Shown: positions 23,101 to 35,959 of the stretch, in pieces
How positions within the stretch are numbered: position 1 is the first letter of the stretch
Layout of the letters: each line of letters starts with the position of its first letter
Assembly (NCBI RefSeq): GCF_000151315.2
Contig: NW_011887293.1
Coordinates: forward strand, 1,093,585 to 1,157,584
Direction of reading: 5' to 3'
DNA: 64,000 nucleotides
DNA from: Capsaspora owczarzaki ATCC 30864
Lineage: Eukaryota > Opisthokonta > Filasterea
The notes under the pieces: generated by a model
What the model was told of the DNA's origin: nothing
Databases searched by the model: none
The model's input: the letters and a program-made list of their open reading frames with translations, nothing else
Program-made: the position numbers and the translations under genes

Positions 23101-26100
23101 ATCAAGGCAGAGGACGATGACGATCGCGTGTGCTTTCTCGAGTACAGCCGAGACACAAAGGCTCCCGGTGAGAGCGACGTGCCTGCGCCAGAGGACGGCG
23201 AGGTCGAGAGCATTGCGGCACCATCCTCTTCAGCAATCACAGAGTGCACCGACTGTGTGCGCCCTAGAAGGAATGAGTTGGAATCGTCCATCGAATCGCT
23301 GGACATGCCACTGCTGCGTCCTGCCGACGAAGCACGCCGCGTTGGGGCAGATGAACGGTGGTTTATAGGCGAACCGTCGTACGGCTGTTGCTCCTGACCA
23401 CGCTGCTGCCACATGGTCAGCTGGTTGGACAGCACCAAGGGGTGAGATGCCACCAAAAGCGCAGAAGGCTCGGAATGGAAACCTCCAGAACCGCCGAGGG
23501 CAAACAAGGCCGACATGCGCTCGTGCTTGAGCGAGCGGCGTGGTTGGCTTGCCACGTCGGTGGTCGCTCTTGTTGGAGCCACGCCAGGCTCACTCGACCC
23601 AGAGCCAGAGCCGGATCGGTCAAGCAGCGCGAGGCGATTGTTGACGTCGACGTCATCGTCATAGTCGAATGAATGCTGCAACCGAAGGCGAGATGCCACT
23701 GCATCACTGTGGGCCACAATCTCGACTTCAAGGACGGCCGCGAACGACGTGTCAGGATGCACGTCGAGCACTTGCAGCTCAACCACGAATGAGCTCTCAA
23801 TGTCAAAATCATCGCTCAGTCGGACGGTCAACGTCATGGTGGCGCCGGGTGGAATAGCCCCGCTCGATGGCTCCACAAGAAGGAGGTGGTTGGCTTCGGA
23901 ATCCTCAGCGTCGCTCGCAGGGCTGACTGCGCTGTCGCTGCCGTCAAAGGACTGCTGACGTTGATCTGGTTGCTGGTTGACGCCCTTGACGAGAATGCGA
24001 CCCGTCCTGAACAACACGGACGTGTTGACGCAAGGGTTGCGCAGCACAACCGTTTCAATTTGTTTGGCTGGGACCAACATTGGCTGCTGTCGCCGTGGCT
24101 TGCGTGTCTTGTGCTCTTCCCGTCGTGTCCGCCGGTCTAGACCGTGCCGCCGTTGTCGGTTGGAAGTGGAGCCTGTTGGCAGATCGTCATACAAGTCGCT
24201 CACAAATTGCAATGGCTGTCGCTCGTCTCCAAAGTCCTGGTCGGAATCGGAGCCGTTCTCGTCGTCGTGGTCGTCCGAGGATGAATGTCCCTCGGAGGAC
24301 GAGTTGGATTCGTCGGAATAGTCGAGGGGGCGGGCAATAAGCTGGAGCGCGGTGGGCGCTAACAGGAGCGTTTTGCTTGCCGCGAAAGACCCAACAATGC
24401 AGACACTGACGGCGGGAAGCAAATCGATCGCATCCGCATGAACGGATCGGAACTTGAGGAAACCGATGACCAACTCGTTGTCTTGCAACATTGGCATGGC
24501 AAGACCAGCGGATTTACGCTCCACCTCGCAAGCCAATCGAGCTGCGTCCAGCAGAGCGCGAGTCGGCGCGCGGTGACTGGAGCGAGCGGTAGCCCGCACG
24601 CGCATCTCTAAATATTCACCAGTCGCGAGGGAAAATTCACTGACGGTCCGGGTCGATAAGCGGAAGAGGAGCTGCGCATCAAGGCAATCGCGGAGCGGCT
24701 CCAAAAGCTCGCACCAAACGCTAAACTTGACGCTCTCGTCGGACGGCACGCTGTTTTGGACGGAAATCCATTCTTCACAGACGGCCGCATCGGTGACGGC
24801 GGGAATGGCCACAGAGGGGAGCCTCATGGTACGCGGCTCGGTCGCGCTGAGATGCCCGAAATTCAACTCGAAATGCGTGACTTGAGCAACGACGGACAGC
24901 TGCATGGCGTTGTGGGGATTGTTCAAGTTGACGAGCGAGATCGAAAAGTGCTGGGAACCAGCACGCTCTGTGGCGATCAAACGTGGATGGAGCGTTGCCT
25001 CGAATCGGCGAGAGGACTTGGCCGGAATGCATCCGACCCCGTTCGACTTGGTGTCCAAGTCTGCAACAGTAATGCACGAGGAGATTGGCCCACTTCGATA
25101 GTACAACGGAACGGCCGAGAGATTACTCACAACAAAGTAAAAGTCGACCGGTTTCCAAGCATTGCGGTACCCGACAACGCCCAAATGGACGGAGGGCCGT
25201 TCGATACGACCGACGGAAAGCGCAAACTGGCAATGCAGTTCAATGACCTTGACCATCTGCCGTCCAATGCGGTCGGCCGTGGAGGCGTGCGCCGCAGCGG
25301 AATCGAGTGGCAAAGCGGAGGCCATTGGATCGGCCTCTTGAGGAGCCGAGTCTTCAGCAGCAGAGCGCAGGGCTCCGGGCGTCTGTGGCCCACTCGCGTC
25401 CAGTCCCACTCGCTCGAGCAGCAAGATGCCATAGTACTCGACCGTCTCGCCCTCGAGAATGCGATCCCACTTGTTGCGGCTCAGTTCGAGAGGCGGTGGA
25501 TAGGTCACCTTCAGAGGCAGGGCAGAAAGCCCGTCAAGCGTGAACGTGCGCCCGCACGGACGCACGTCCGTCTGACCCAGCGCATTGGCTGCCACACCTT
25601 GCAGCTGCTGGAGGTGTGGAAGGGCATCCTCGTCACTGGACGTCAGCTTTCCAAAGTCCGTGGTGACTTGCAAATTCAAATCCGTCAACGGCCGCAAGCG
25701 GTATGCGTCCGGCTGCGAGCTCAGCAGCATGCAGGTCTGGAATCGATGGACAGTCCGCGCAGACAACTCGGGCAAGTCCGTCGAGATGTGGTGTTGCACC
25801 GTCCACGGGGTTTGGTTGGACATGCCGCGCGTGAGGCCAACAGCGTCCTCGGGACAAATGTACACATTGCCAAAGTCGAGCAGCTGCACGCCGTGGTCGC
25901 CAACAGGCAAGTCCGTGTCCACAAGCCCTTCGTCCACGAAAAAGCGAACGACAATCTCCAACTCACGCGAAGGATGGTGACGATTGACAACGCGGAGTCG
26001 CTCTTGGTAAAAGCCAAACGAGTCGCAGCGGCACTCGAGCAGAACCGACTGCTGCGCGGCAGCAGGAAGGAGTCCAGCAAGGTTGCTCGAGCTCGCAGAG

Positions 26101-29100
26101 CCAGTTGCAGAGTAACCAACGCCTGCAGGCGCGAGGACTCCCTGCACGGGGGTAACGGTCATGTTGTTCGGCGCAACAATCTCGTAGCTCAGGGGAAGGT
26201 GCGTGGAAACGTTGCTGAGCACAAATGTGCCGGAGAGCACGGTGCCCAGTTCCGATGCGACGCCCAAGTTGAGGAGATTTTGCGACGTTCTGGCAACGCT
26301 TTGGCCCACAACAGCGCGCAGCTTGACGACAGATTCGACCACAAGGACCAGGCTGGCTGCTGGCGATGCGGAAGCTGCTCCGGGCAGTTGAATCGCAGTT
26401 GGTGTTTGAGGGACGCTTCCGCCAGAAGGCGTGCGCTCCAGAGCGCTGTGCGGGCGTTCGCCGCGTTGGGTGTACTCGAAGGCTTTGACTTTCACGCCTC
26501 CAATGAGCTCGCGACAAGCGCCTTGCTCCCGGCCCTGTTCGCTGAGCTGAGGTTGGATGGCAACGTGGACAACAACCGTGCCCTCTGCTGCACACGGCAC
26601 ATCCTCTGCCGGGATGGTCGCGGCAGCATCGACGAAAAAGAAAATCTGCTTGGCCAGGTTGGATGAGAATTGCAAGACCAGCGGCTTGGACGACAAATTT
26701 TGAACGGTGAGCGGCAAAACCTTGGAAAAGCGCTGAGATCGGTCCACGTAGCAGAGACCACAATCAAACACGAGGTCGTTGTCCGAGCTGACAAGCGAAG
26801 CTGGGGTGCTCGATGCGGGATTGGCAGTCTCGGCGACGGTACCTCCTGCGAGAGTGCTCAGCTCGGGGAAGCGAAGATACTGGGGACGGCGACCAGTCAC
26901 GTTCACTGTGAGGATGGACTCGGTCTTGGAGTGAATGTTGCGAACGATCACAACATGGCGCTGACGACCTGCAATCTGGGGTCGGAAGGTGAAAGAGATG
27001 ACGCGTTGTTCCCCAGGTGCAATGGAGCCATTCAGAGTGCTAAAGCGGAACCCGGAAGGGCCGACCGCTGTGGGCATATTCGAGACTGCCGAACCACCAG
27101 TGGATGAAGGTGGGACGCTATAGCTGTTTGAGGCCGCTACCAGAGGAGGCAACGCAAATCCGCCAGCGCTTCCTGTGACGCCACCCACGCTTCCAGCAAT
27201 GCCACTTGCAAGCCCTGGTGACGCGGCGGCCGCACTTGTCGCAATGGCGCTCGCAATCGCAGCGGCACTCGAGGCTGGGGGTGAAGTTGGGACAAGTTGT
27301 CCGAACGACGTCAAAAACAGGGGAGAAGGTCCGATTGGGGATGCCAGGGCCGAGGCAGGCAACGACCAAGCTGACGGGGTGGCTGAGGCCGACATGGTAA
27401 AGTGCCCAGACGACGGCGCAATCGCGGAAGCGGTGTAATCGCGTCGCTCCAAAATGACAAAGACAACTTCCGTCATGCCCGTATTTGTGATGGTGAAGGA
27501 CGACTGCGTGGGACAGTTCACGTCAACTTCGCCAAGGGAGATTTCTGTCGGGGAAAGCACAAGCACGTCGCCGGTACCTAAAGCCGACGGAGTGAGCGTG
27601 AACGGCTCTTGCCCCAAACTGTCTGCTGCAGGAACAGCGCTGGTGAGGGCATTCAGCGGGGTTGTGTTCGCTTGCGCGTGTGGGGAGCTGCCAGGCGTGG
27701 AGGCCAGCTGCGGAGAGATTGGAGAAGGGCCTGGGGACATTGCGTCCTTTTGGGCCGAAACACCGCCCGCGGGCGACGCCGAAATGGATGACGATTTCGA
27801 CGATGAAGCGGTGGTGCCGGCGTCGTAGAGGGAAGCGCGGGAATCCAACGGATCACGCTCTGACAAACCAGACATGCTGCGCGCTGCCAGGGGCTGCGAC
27901 GACGACACGCCAGAGCCGGCGTCTGTTGGTTTCACAGCGTGCGAGCTACTCGCATACTCGAGCGGAGAGCTGGGAGCAGAAACATCGAGAGCGATTGTGG
28001 CGGTTCGGCGGATGACTGCCGCTCGCTGGGTGAAAATGGCCAACGTGGAACAAGCGCTCGCCTTGATGGATACTTCCTTGTACACGTCGGCATTCCGCTG
28101 CTCGTGGACGAGCAAGCTTGACGACACGTCCACAAACGTGACAGGCGAGGACGCGGAAGCATCGCGCCGCTGCTCCACACGAAAGTACACAAGCACCCGC
28201 TGAACTCGTCCAGGCTCGACCACAAAAATCAACTCGTTTTCAACGACCCGCGGTTTCAACGAATGAGCAGGGCCCGTGGAAGGAGTAACAGAGACTGACC
28301 GAGAAGCGGAAGATTGGTGCCGCGGCAGCGTTCCCGAATCGGTCGTGGTGTCGTCCTCGTCGTCCGTCAAGACGTCAGAGGCAGAGGCGTTGTCGTCCTC
28401 GTGATTGCCGCCGATGGATGACTGCGTTGAGAGCGGCGGATGGTCCCCAAACTTGAGCTTTTCGAGTTTACTCGTCAGTTTTTTCACCTTGACAGTGTTT
28501 TTCTTGGTCGCAGCAATCTTGATCTTTTGCTCAATCTGTTCGATTTGCTCCTCGGTCTCCTTGGTGAACCTGATACCGCCAGACGAAAGGTCCAATTCAA
28601 ACCAAACGCGAGACGTGAACGCGGAGGATGGAACCAAAGCAGCAGGGGCCGCGGCATTACTATCATCCGCCGGTTGGTGCACGACCTGTTGCGTTCGAGA
28701 CGAATCATAGGAGATCTTGAACGTGCGCAGTTTGGTCGACGTGTTGGTCACGATGACCTCATGAGCCTGAGAAAGCAGATTCAACATGACCGCGCCAAAG
28801 TCAATGCGCCGCGTCTTGAGTGAGAATGTCGGGGCTCGCTTGACGTTCGCCTTGAATTGCAGCACCACAAAATTGGCCGGATCTTGAACGTTCTCGATGG
28901 TCACCGGCTCATCAAATCGACCTGCCATCGTGGGGCGGAAGACAAAGTTCACATCTCGACTGCCAAACGGCACAATCACGCCCAAACGGCCTTCGCTGAA
29001 GCCCAAGTCGCTCGACGCAACCGACCCATTTCGCTGGATGCGGTAGAGCAAGGGGACTGAAGCGCCGTTCAGAATGTGCAGGGAACGGGCTCGCTGCTCG

Positions 29101-32100
29101 TTCCGCATCAGGGAGCCAAAGTTGATGTGCTTTTGTGTGACGTGGATGGTCGATCGACACAGCTTTGCGTGCGTCGGGATTTCACGAACAGGCAACGGGC
29201 GACCATCAATGCGCAGGCTCAAGCTGTCGTATGCTTCATTCGCGGTGGCTCCAAGATTCGCGAGCTGGTGATGAGCAGCTGCCGCCGAAGAAGACTGCGC
29301 TGCTGCAGCGGAACTGCCCGGAGAAGCCTTTTCCGCACTTCCGCCGGTTTCGTAAATGCCAGAATACGTCTCGATAAGGGCGCTAGGCTGACGGAAGGAG
29401 GTCAAGACACGAGTGGTGTCTGCACGAACCAAGCGAATGAAAATCTTTTCCTCGACGTTTTTGAGTTTGCCAGTCACTTTTGCGACAAGAGAGGGCGAGG
29501 TCGGCATGAAGATGACAAAGACACGCACGCGAGACTCTGGGGCAATGTCGAGAAACGAGCAGCGAACCAAACGGCGATCATGCACGGCCTTTTCCAGCTC
29601 GCGACGCAGTGCAAACTGCTTGCGGATGTATTCCTCCTCGAGAGAAGGGTTGGTGAAGGTTCCAGCCATGGTTGCACGTTCTTCAAAGTCTTTCGCCAGG
29701 TCATCAAGCGTGCGAGTGGCCGGCATGGCACCAAAGGTCGAGGGTGCGGTGGACGCAGGTGTAGACGACATGAAGCTTGCGGCCTCCACCTCGGAGACAG
29801 CACTCGAATCAGGCAACAGACCTCCATGAGCAGATCCCCCTGTCGCTGATGACGTTGATGCTGCTGATGCTGCTGCTGCTGCGCCTGTTGCTGCGCTGCT
29901 CGCGGCTCGAGACGGAAGGGCGGAGAAGGCAGAGTGTGTCCGGGCAGTGGTGCCAGCGCTTGATTCACCGGGTGGGGCGGTCGACCCAACAGCGTCAGCG
30001 AGAGCGGCAAGCCGTCGTTGGAGTAGCTGCGCGTCGTCGGCGGTAGACAGATTCTTGGTACTCGAGCTCTTGCCGGCGCTCAATCGTCCAGACTCTTCTT
30101 CATCAGCAAAATTGTCGTCCGTGTCCCCGGCTCGCTCATGCAGCCATGTTCGAGGCGAGATTGTCCCGGCGTCCTGGTACTTGCGAATAGCGGCGATGGG
30201 AGCCGCCAAATCAAGGTACTGTGCAATGGGCGTAACAGAAGGTTCGGATGCTGTGGTGGCGATGGCCGACAAGGGAGTGGGCCGGCTCAGCCGCGTCGAG
30301 TGCAAATCGATCGTCGAATCGAGCAGGGCCAGACGATGTTCTTCGAAAAAGAGCTGCCAGGCAGGGTCGCTGCCAGAAATTGTAGCAGATGCTTTCAAAG
30401 GATACCCAATCTCGGCGTCTCGAGGTGGCGGACGGAATGAGGAGCGCTGGCTTGCCGAACCACGCCGCAAACCAAGCACAGTCGCATTTCCATCCAAAGC
30501 CATTGCTGTTGCCGTGGATGGTAGCGTTTGAGAAGCATCCAACGGTGTCGGTTGCGGTGAAGTAGTAGTCGCATTGCTCAATTCCAGGCCTGTTGAGTGA
30601 GCTTGCTGGGCGGGATGGGACTGGGGTTGAGGAGAAAGGAGCGTTGACGTGTGTTGGTGCTGCTGTTGCTGCTGCTGTTGTTGCTGCTGTTGTTGCTGTT
30701 GCTGCTGTGTGAAGGTTGTTGTTGCTGTTGCTGTTGCTGCTGTTGCTGCTGCTGTTGCTGTTGCGACGCTTGCTGAGAAGGCTGAGACGAAAAACCGCGG
30801 TCTAGTTTGCTCGAGAACGCGCGGCGCGCCTCCACCCGCTCAAGAAACTGCTCCTTCTTTTCAGACTGCGGCTTTTGGGCAAGAACGGTGCCAACAGGAA
30901 CCTTGCGACCTTGGGTGTTGGCCTCCGAGGAGGCGGCGGCGGCTGCGGCTGCCACCTCAATGGACGGTGCGGGAATGTGGAAGGACGGGGTAAATGATGC
31001 CGCCAGTCCGCTCGCCACAGGTTGGGGAAGCGATGCCGGAATGTACGCCGCCATGTCTCCAGGGCAGGTCGATGTGAGGTGGAGGGTCACTGGCTTGTCT
31101 GTGATATTTCGAATCACCATGACGCGAAGGCCGGGGCTGTTGACCACCACATTCTCAAAGTGGATGGCGCCCTTCGGGAATCCAGTCTGCACAGTGTAGA
31201 AGAGCGAGTGGAAGGTAACGCCGTGCTGATCAACGTTATTGGAGGCAATGCTCAGGACTTGGTTGTCTTCACGGTTGCAAAGATTGGACACGGTGATCTG
31301 TTTGCGGTACTCTGGATTGACCTTCCGGGGACAGATGGCCACTCGCAAGTCCTGGACCTGCCGAGGAGCAATCACAATGACGTCCGTGCGACATGTGATA
31401 ATCTTGCTCTGATACCGGACTTGAATGCGCGCCGGCAAATCAGACAAGTTGGTTATTTGCACATCGACCATCTGAGCAGTTCCAACATCCGAATCGCCAA
31501 AGTTGATTGAGCTTCGCGAGAGCTTGATGCGTGACTGACACACGCGGGATCGGCAATGCAGCGTCCGCCGTTCAAGCTCCACGTCGTTGGCATCGAGACC
31601 ACGGAGCAGCAACCTAAAAGTGCGTCGCGTCAGCCGCGTTGAGGCGGCTGGAGGATTTGCGGGAATGGCGGTGGTACTTGCGTCCAAACCGGCCGGGGCT
31701 CCGGAGCTCGAGGTGACAGTATCCGCACCCGTGGGTTGCCCTGATGCGTTGTTTGAAGCATTGCTGCCACTATTAGTGACTGTGGTGCTGTTGTTGCTCA
31801 TGTTGCCGGTACTAGTATTGGTGTTGGTGCTGTTGTTGCCAGTGTTGCTGCCGCTGCTGTTGCTGCCACTGTTGCTATTGCTGGCATCCCCATCGCCGTC
31901 TCCCGTTGTTGTTGTTGTGGCAACCTCGACCGTTGTTGGGATGTACCGCAAGGCAACGTGTTGGTGACGACCGGGTGGAATGTTGCACTCTTCAATGCGC
32001 TGGCTCTCTTCGCGATTGCCAGACAGCAGCTGAAGCAAAAGCTGGGACAAGTGTTGTCGACGATGCCGTTGGGCGACCGTGGTCGCAGAGCTCAGCGCAG

Positions 32101-34411
32101 GAAGCGGGTCGCGGACGAGGGCGTTTTGCTGTTGCTGCGACATGAGGTTGATGGCCAGCACCACATCTTGCTCGGAAATGTCTGCAGGGGGCGTGAACAA
32201 GTGCGCAGAGATTTCCTTGGAAAGGCAGCTACGAAAGTCAACATCCATGCTTGTGTCGGTGCTGTTGCGCAAAGTGACAATGCGCATGCAGGGCATGGCC
32301 GTGTAACAATCGCCAAAATCCAAATTGGAATTGCCGAGAATTTCCAAGCTCGTCTCGCGACTGCTCAGGGTGGTGTGCGTGTGCAGAGCAATGCTTGCGG
32401 TATTGCTGGAGTCCAGTGCATTCTCGAGCAGGATGACAAAATCGGCCTGGCCTGCTTGCCGCGGCTTGAAGGCGACGCGCACGCGACACTGCGAAAATGA
32501 CAACAGTGTCGCTTGTTGCAATGGTAGGCCCGTTTCGTACTCGGTGCACTCGACAAGGAAGCCACTGGCAAGCTGCAAGGACGCCGGGGCTGGTTGCTGC
32601 TCGTCGCCGAGTGAGGAGGAGCCCGTGTCAGAGCGCACACGAGAACCCATGCCCGCGTTTTGGGTCGCGGTCGATGTGGGCTCAACCAAAGTCTTGCCGA
32701 GCGCGGTTTGGCCATCCCTGTTGAGTTGCTCGGACGATTGCGATGCACTCAAGTTATCAGACGATGTGGAAGCCGAGAGAGTCGATCCCTCCGTGCTGTC
32801 GCCGCCGTTGTTCGTGCTATTGTTGTGGCTATTGCTGCCGATCGCACTGCTGCTGCTGGTGGTGGCTTTGCTGAGCGAATGGTCAGCATTGGCACTCGCG
32901 CCCTCGAGAGCGGGCACACCAGGATGCCACATGACACTTTCGCCTCGCTCGGTCGAAACGGTCACAAAGAAGGTCACGGGAATGTCAGAGCGATTCCACA
33001 CAGTAAACTCCTTGACATAGGCCCCGCCCACAACGCAGTCGTCGAACGCGAGCTCGCGGTCGGTCAGATCGATGCGAAAGACCGACTTGCACACATGAGC
33101 ACGAAACCGGACTGTGAGTTGTCGAGGCACTGTATCCGACTGAAGATTGACGGGAGCCCCCGTCACGTCGCTGTTGAGACCAACGATAGGCAATGGCGGA
33201 TGTGTCGATGCGTGCGAGGACGACGACGACCCAGAAATGCTGGTTGGCGATGGCGGCACGGAGGGCTCTGGAGAAATCAGGTCGGGCAACAGCAGACTGC
33301 TGGTGAAGAGCAACTTGCCCGAGATATCAAACGACTTGTATGCCTCGAGGTTGATGCTATCGCGATCGCTGTCCGCGACCGCAGCACTACTGGACGCCTC
33401 GCCGCGACGCGCCTCTGGTTGGAACGCCAGCACGAGCCGCCTTGATTCAAACGGCGACAGCACGACTTGATCGACAATGTCGACATGGTTGAACAGGACG
33501 TTGCATTCGGTCACTGGCTTGGTCGACCCGTCCTGCAGCAGATTCTCATTGTTGGATTGAAAGTGGATTTGCTTGCCCAGCGTTGAAGCGAGGCGGACCA
33601 TCACGGGCATTGCGACCAGGCTCGTCACAGTGAATGTCCGCAGCGTGTGCATCTCGCTCAGCGTCACATTGTCCAGCACCAATCTCTGCGACGACGACGA
33701 CGACGACGCCGGCTGCTGCTGGAGCGATGCAGGCGGCGTAGTGACAGCGCCCGCGAACGGCAGTCCAGCCCCGACGGCGCCCGTGGTCACCGACGAGGTC
33801 GAGCTCGACGACGAGGACATGGCCATGGCAGCAGCAGCGGCGGCAGCAGCAGCGGCGGCGGCGGCTGAAGCCGGGTCGAACGAGACTGAGATGAGTGGCG
33901 CGAGTGAAGCGTCGACCGCGTCTGCAGCGTCCGCACCGCCGCCACCAGCACTAGCAACACTGCCCATAGACATGGACGGATTCAAGTAGTGCCGCGTGGT
34001 GCCGCCGCCGCCGCCGCCGCTGCTGGACGCCGAGGCTGCTGACTCTGGCTCGAACGAGTGCAAGAAGCGCCGCCGAGTCGACGCGATCGCTGCAGTGGTC
34101 GTGCCACCATGTCCAGCAGCAGCAGCATTAACATTGGCAGTCGCAGTAGCAGTACCAGCAACGGCGACGGGCGAGCTGGCTGCAAACGACGACGGTGGGT
34201 ACTGCTTGGTTGGAGTGCTTGGCTGCTGACCGCCTCTGCTACTATGATGATGGTGATGGTGGTGGTGTTGGTGGTGGTTATTGTGGTGACTATGGTGATT
34301 ATGGTGGTTGTGAGTGTGGTGATGGGCGTGTGGATGGAACGGCTGCTTGGTTGGGGTTGTCGGCGGACCACCTCCTCCGCCGCCGCCACCTCCACCTGCA
34401 GAATCGCTCAT
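20110..34411 (-). CDS. Giant ASH/PapD-like repeat protein (about 4,645 residues)
   Basis: Exons on the minus strand: 34411-21632, 21504-21306, 21172-21001 and 20895-20110. The first exon is 12.8 kb with one frame break near 30706-30718 in a poly-Gln tract; summed length is 13,937 nt, so one missing base would restore 4,646 codons. The N-terminus has a Gly run, a long His/Asn-rich run and Ser/Ala-rich linkers. At least twelve segments share the ASH/MSP pattern of a short strand with FG or LG, then a strand and N-x-S/T near a second strand: NLDFGDCYTAMP, SINFGDSDVGTA, HINFGSLMRNE, RIDFGAVML, EISLGEVDVN, LNLGVASELG, LLDFGNVYI, SVHLGVVGY, ELDLGQLPWD, VINLGDVFYGH. The last 700 residues lose the repeats and look alpha-helical. 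Such domains scaffold centrosomal, ciliary or membrane-contact complexes; no specific orthologue is claimed. No membrane helix seen. Confidence 0.8.
30655..30780 (-). repeat. Two CAG/CAA (poly-Gln) tracts flanking a frame break
   Basis: On the minus strand two imperfect CAG/CAA runs are separated by a 12-base interruption at 30706-30718. Before it the giant ASH gene reads Gln; after it the same frame reads Ser/Asn while the neighbouring frame continues Gln and leads into the 3,000-codon downstream frame. Confidence 0.85.
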
Positions 34412-34801
34412 AGTGAAACGATAACGATGGGAGAAAAGAAAAGAAGAAGAAAAAAAAGAATGAATGAACGAACGAAACGAAACACAGAGAGGTGAACTAC
34501 GAGTCGAGTTGTTGGGTTTTGAAATTTCAGCCTTCTGAGCACCTGTGGAGCAACTTCTGAGCAACTGTGGAGCTGTTGTGTGGTGCAACAAGCTCCGAGT
34601 ATCACAGGCCTTGCATGCGGAAACAACTTGTGGCAATTGTGTGGTGCAACAAGCTCCGAGTATCACAGGCCTTGCATGCGGAAACAACTTGTGGCAAAAA
34701 TAACAAAGTACTTGGAGCTGAAACGACAAACACAAAAGCAATCTACACACAAAACGGAGAAGGGCCAAACCAGTTGGTAGCTCGGAACATAGCAACACGC
34801 T
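34412..34801. other. Leader/promoter region of the giant ASH gene
   Basis: 390 bases between the start of the ASH-repeat gene and the stop of the PH-domain gene, both on the minus strand. An in-frame open extension upstream of the chosen ATG is hydrophobic and covers a tandem duplication, so I treat it as untranslated. Nothing else is recognised. Confidence 0.5.
34577..34698 (+). repeat. Perfect 61-bp tandem duplication
   Basis: Two adjacent copies with period 61 (TGGTGCAACAAGCTCCGAG at 34581 and again at 34642), identical over the full unit as far as I can read, 166-290 bases upstream of the ASH-gene ATG. Confidence 0.9.
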
Positions 34802-35959
34802 CTATCGTTTAACACTAGGGAAAGAGGATGCCGACCCGGTTGGTGAAGTAGCAGGTGCTGGTGCAGGTGCAGGCGAAGGCAATCGAGGGCGGTGGAAGAC
34901 GAGCCGATGGCATTGCACCACAGCCTTATCCGTTGGCGTCTGACTTTCGGCCGCAGCGCAGCTTTGTAGTTGCCACTCGTGCTGTGTCATGAGATTGAGG
35001 ACGTCTGGGAGAGCGACAAATCTATTGCAAAACCTGCAAAAAAAGCACCAAAAAAGTCACACAAAGTGTTGTTGTTTGAGCAAATGTGAGAGAGCAATCG
35101 TGCGTAGAAATCGCGCGCAAGGAAGACTTTGACCATCACCACTCATTCACCAGCAGCGGCAACAACAACGCTTGCCTCCAAAACCCGCGAAAATCTTCAA
35201 TGTCAACAATCACAACCAAATCACAACCAAATCTCGGCCAAAGCTCGGCCACCGGCCACCTTCAAGCTCGACAATCTCACACAATCTCAGACAATCTCGA
35301 CAATCTCAGACAATCTCAGACAATCTCGACAATCTCAGACAATCTCGACAATCTCAGACAATCTCAGACAATCTCGACAATCTCAACCTCGACAATCTCA
35401 ACAATCTCAACGCCGCCCCCTCCTCGTTCTTCCCCAAAAAAATTCCTTACCAGCCTCGGACATCTTCAATCTTCTTGGCACGCTTGGCAGGGTCGATGGG
35501 ACGCCCGTCAAAGTCGCTGAGGACTGCCAGAATGTGCGGCTCGATGGAACCGTCGACGCGAATCCCGCGCAGAGTGAAGCACTCGATGGTGACAAAGTCC
35601 ATGACGGGAGCGCCTGCGACTGCGATGGGCTTCTCGCGGCGAGTGAGGAGTCGGATTGCAGCCATCCACTCGTTGTGCTCGTCCTCGCTGCAGCGGAGTG
35701 CGAGGGTGGCGCCGTGCGACGTGCCAATCTCAAAGCCAAACTGCTGCCCTTGCTGGCTGACGAGCGGCTGCACGCTGGTAATGTCCTCGGCAAACAGCAC
35801 GTCCAGCGGTGGCTGCTGGTGCTCAAACTGCAGCAGAACGTCCTTGTCGTCCTTGTAGACGCAGACAGCAGTGTCTTGCACAACGCACCAGCGCCGCTTG
35901 AACGACTTGACCAGGCCGCTCTCCTCCCGCTGCACCCAGCCAGACATGATGTGCGACAT
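34802..35959 (-). CDS. Small PH-domain protein
   Basis: Two exons on the minus strand, 35959-35451 and 35033-34802, 246 residues. Residues 4 to about 115 form a pleckstrin-homology domain: SGWVQREESGLVKSFKRRWC at the start, a VCVYKDDKD strand pair, and the closing helix with CSEDEHNEWMAAIRLL containing the invariant Trp. PH domains bind phosphoinositides or proteins at membranes. After it come two conserved-looking stretches (VMDFVTIECFTLRGIRVDGS, ILAVLSDFDGRPIDPAKRAK), then a Pro/Ala-rich tail with no recognised domain. Start MSHIMSG was taken because MSGW aligns with usual PH starts a few residues on. The intron (35034-35450) contains a minisatellite. It lies 313 bases downstream of the SZT2 stop on the same strand. 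Confidence 0.85.
35271..35410 (+). repeat. ACAATCTC minisatellite in the PH-gene intron
   Basis: Fourteen head-to-tail units of ACAATCTCAG (10) or ACAATCTCG (9), in an order that itself repeats, ending in two degenerate units. Entirely inside the 417-nt intron of the PH-domain gene. Confidence 0.92.

Noticed and set aside
24756-26666. A 636-codon open frame antisense to the giant ASH gene
   Set aside because: It mirrors the codon pattern of the sense gene, has no domain or start context, and the sense strand has recognisable repeats throughout.
30578-30581. Programmed frameshift or separate downstream gene in the ASH locus
   Set aside because: The shift is inside a repeat tract prone to sequence error, and the length deficit is exactly one base.
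34412-34798. N-terminal extension of the ASH protein upstream of MSDSAGG
   Set aside because: The extension is hydrophobic, contains the 61-bp duplication twice and has no family support; a leader sequence is simpler.
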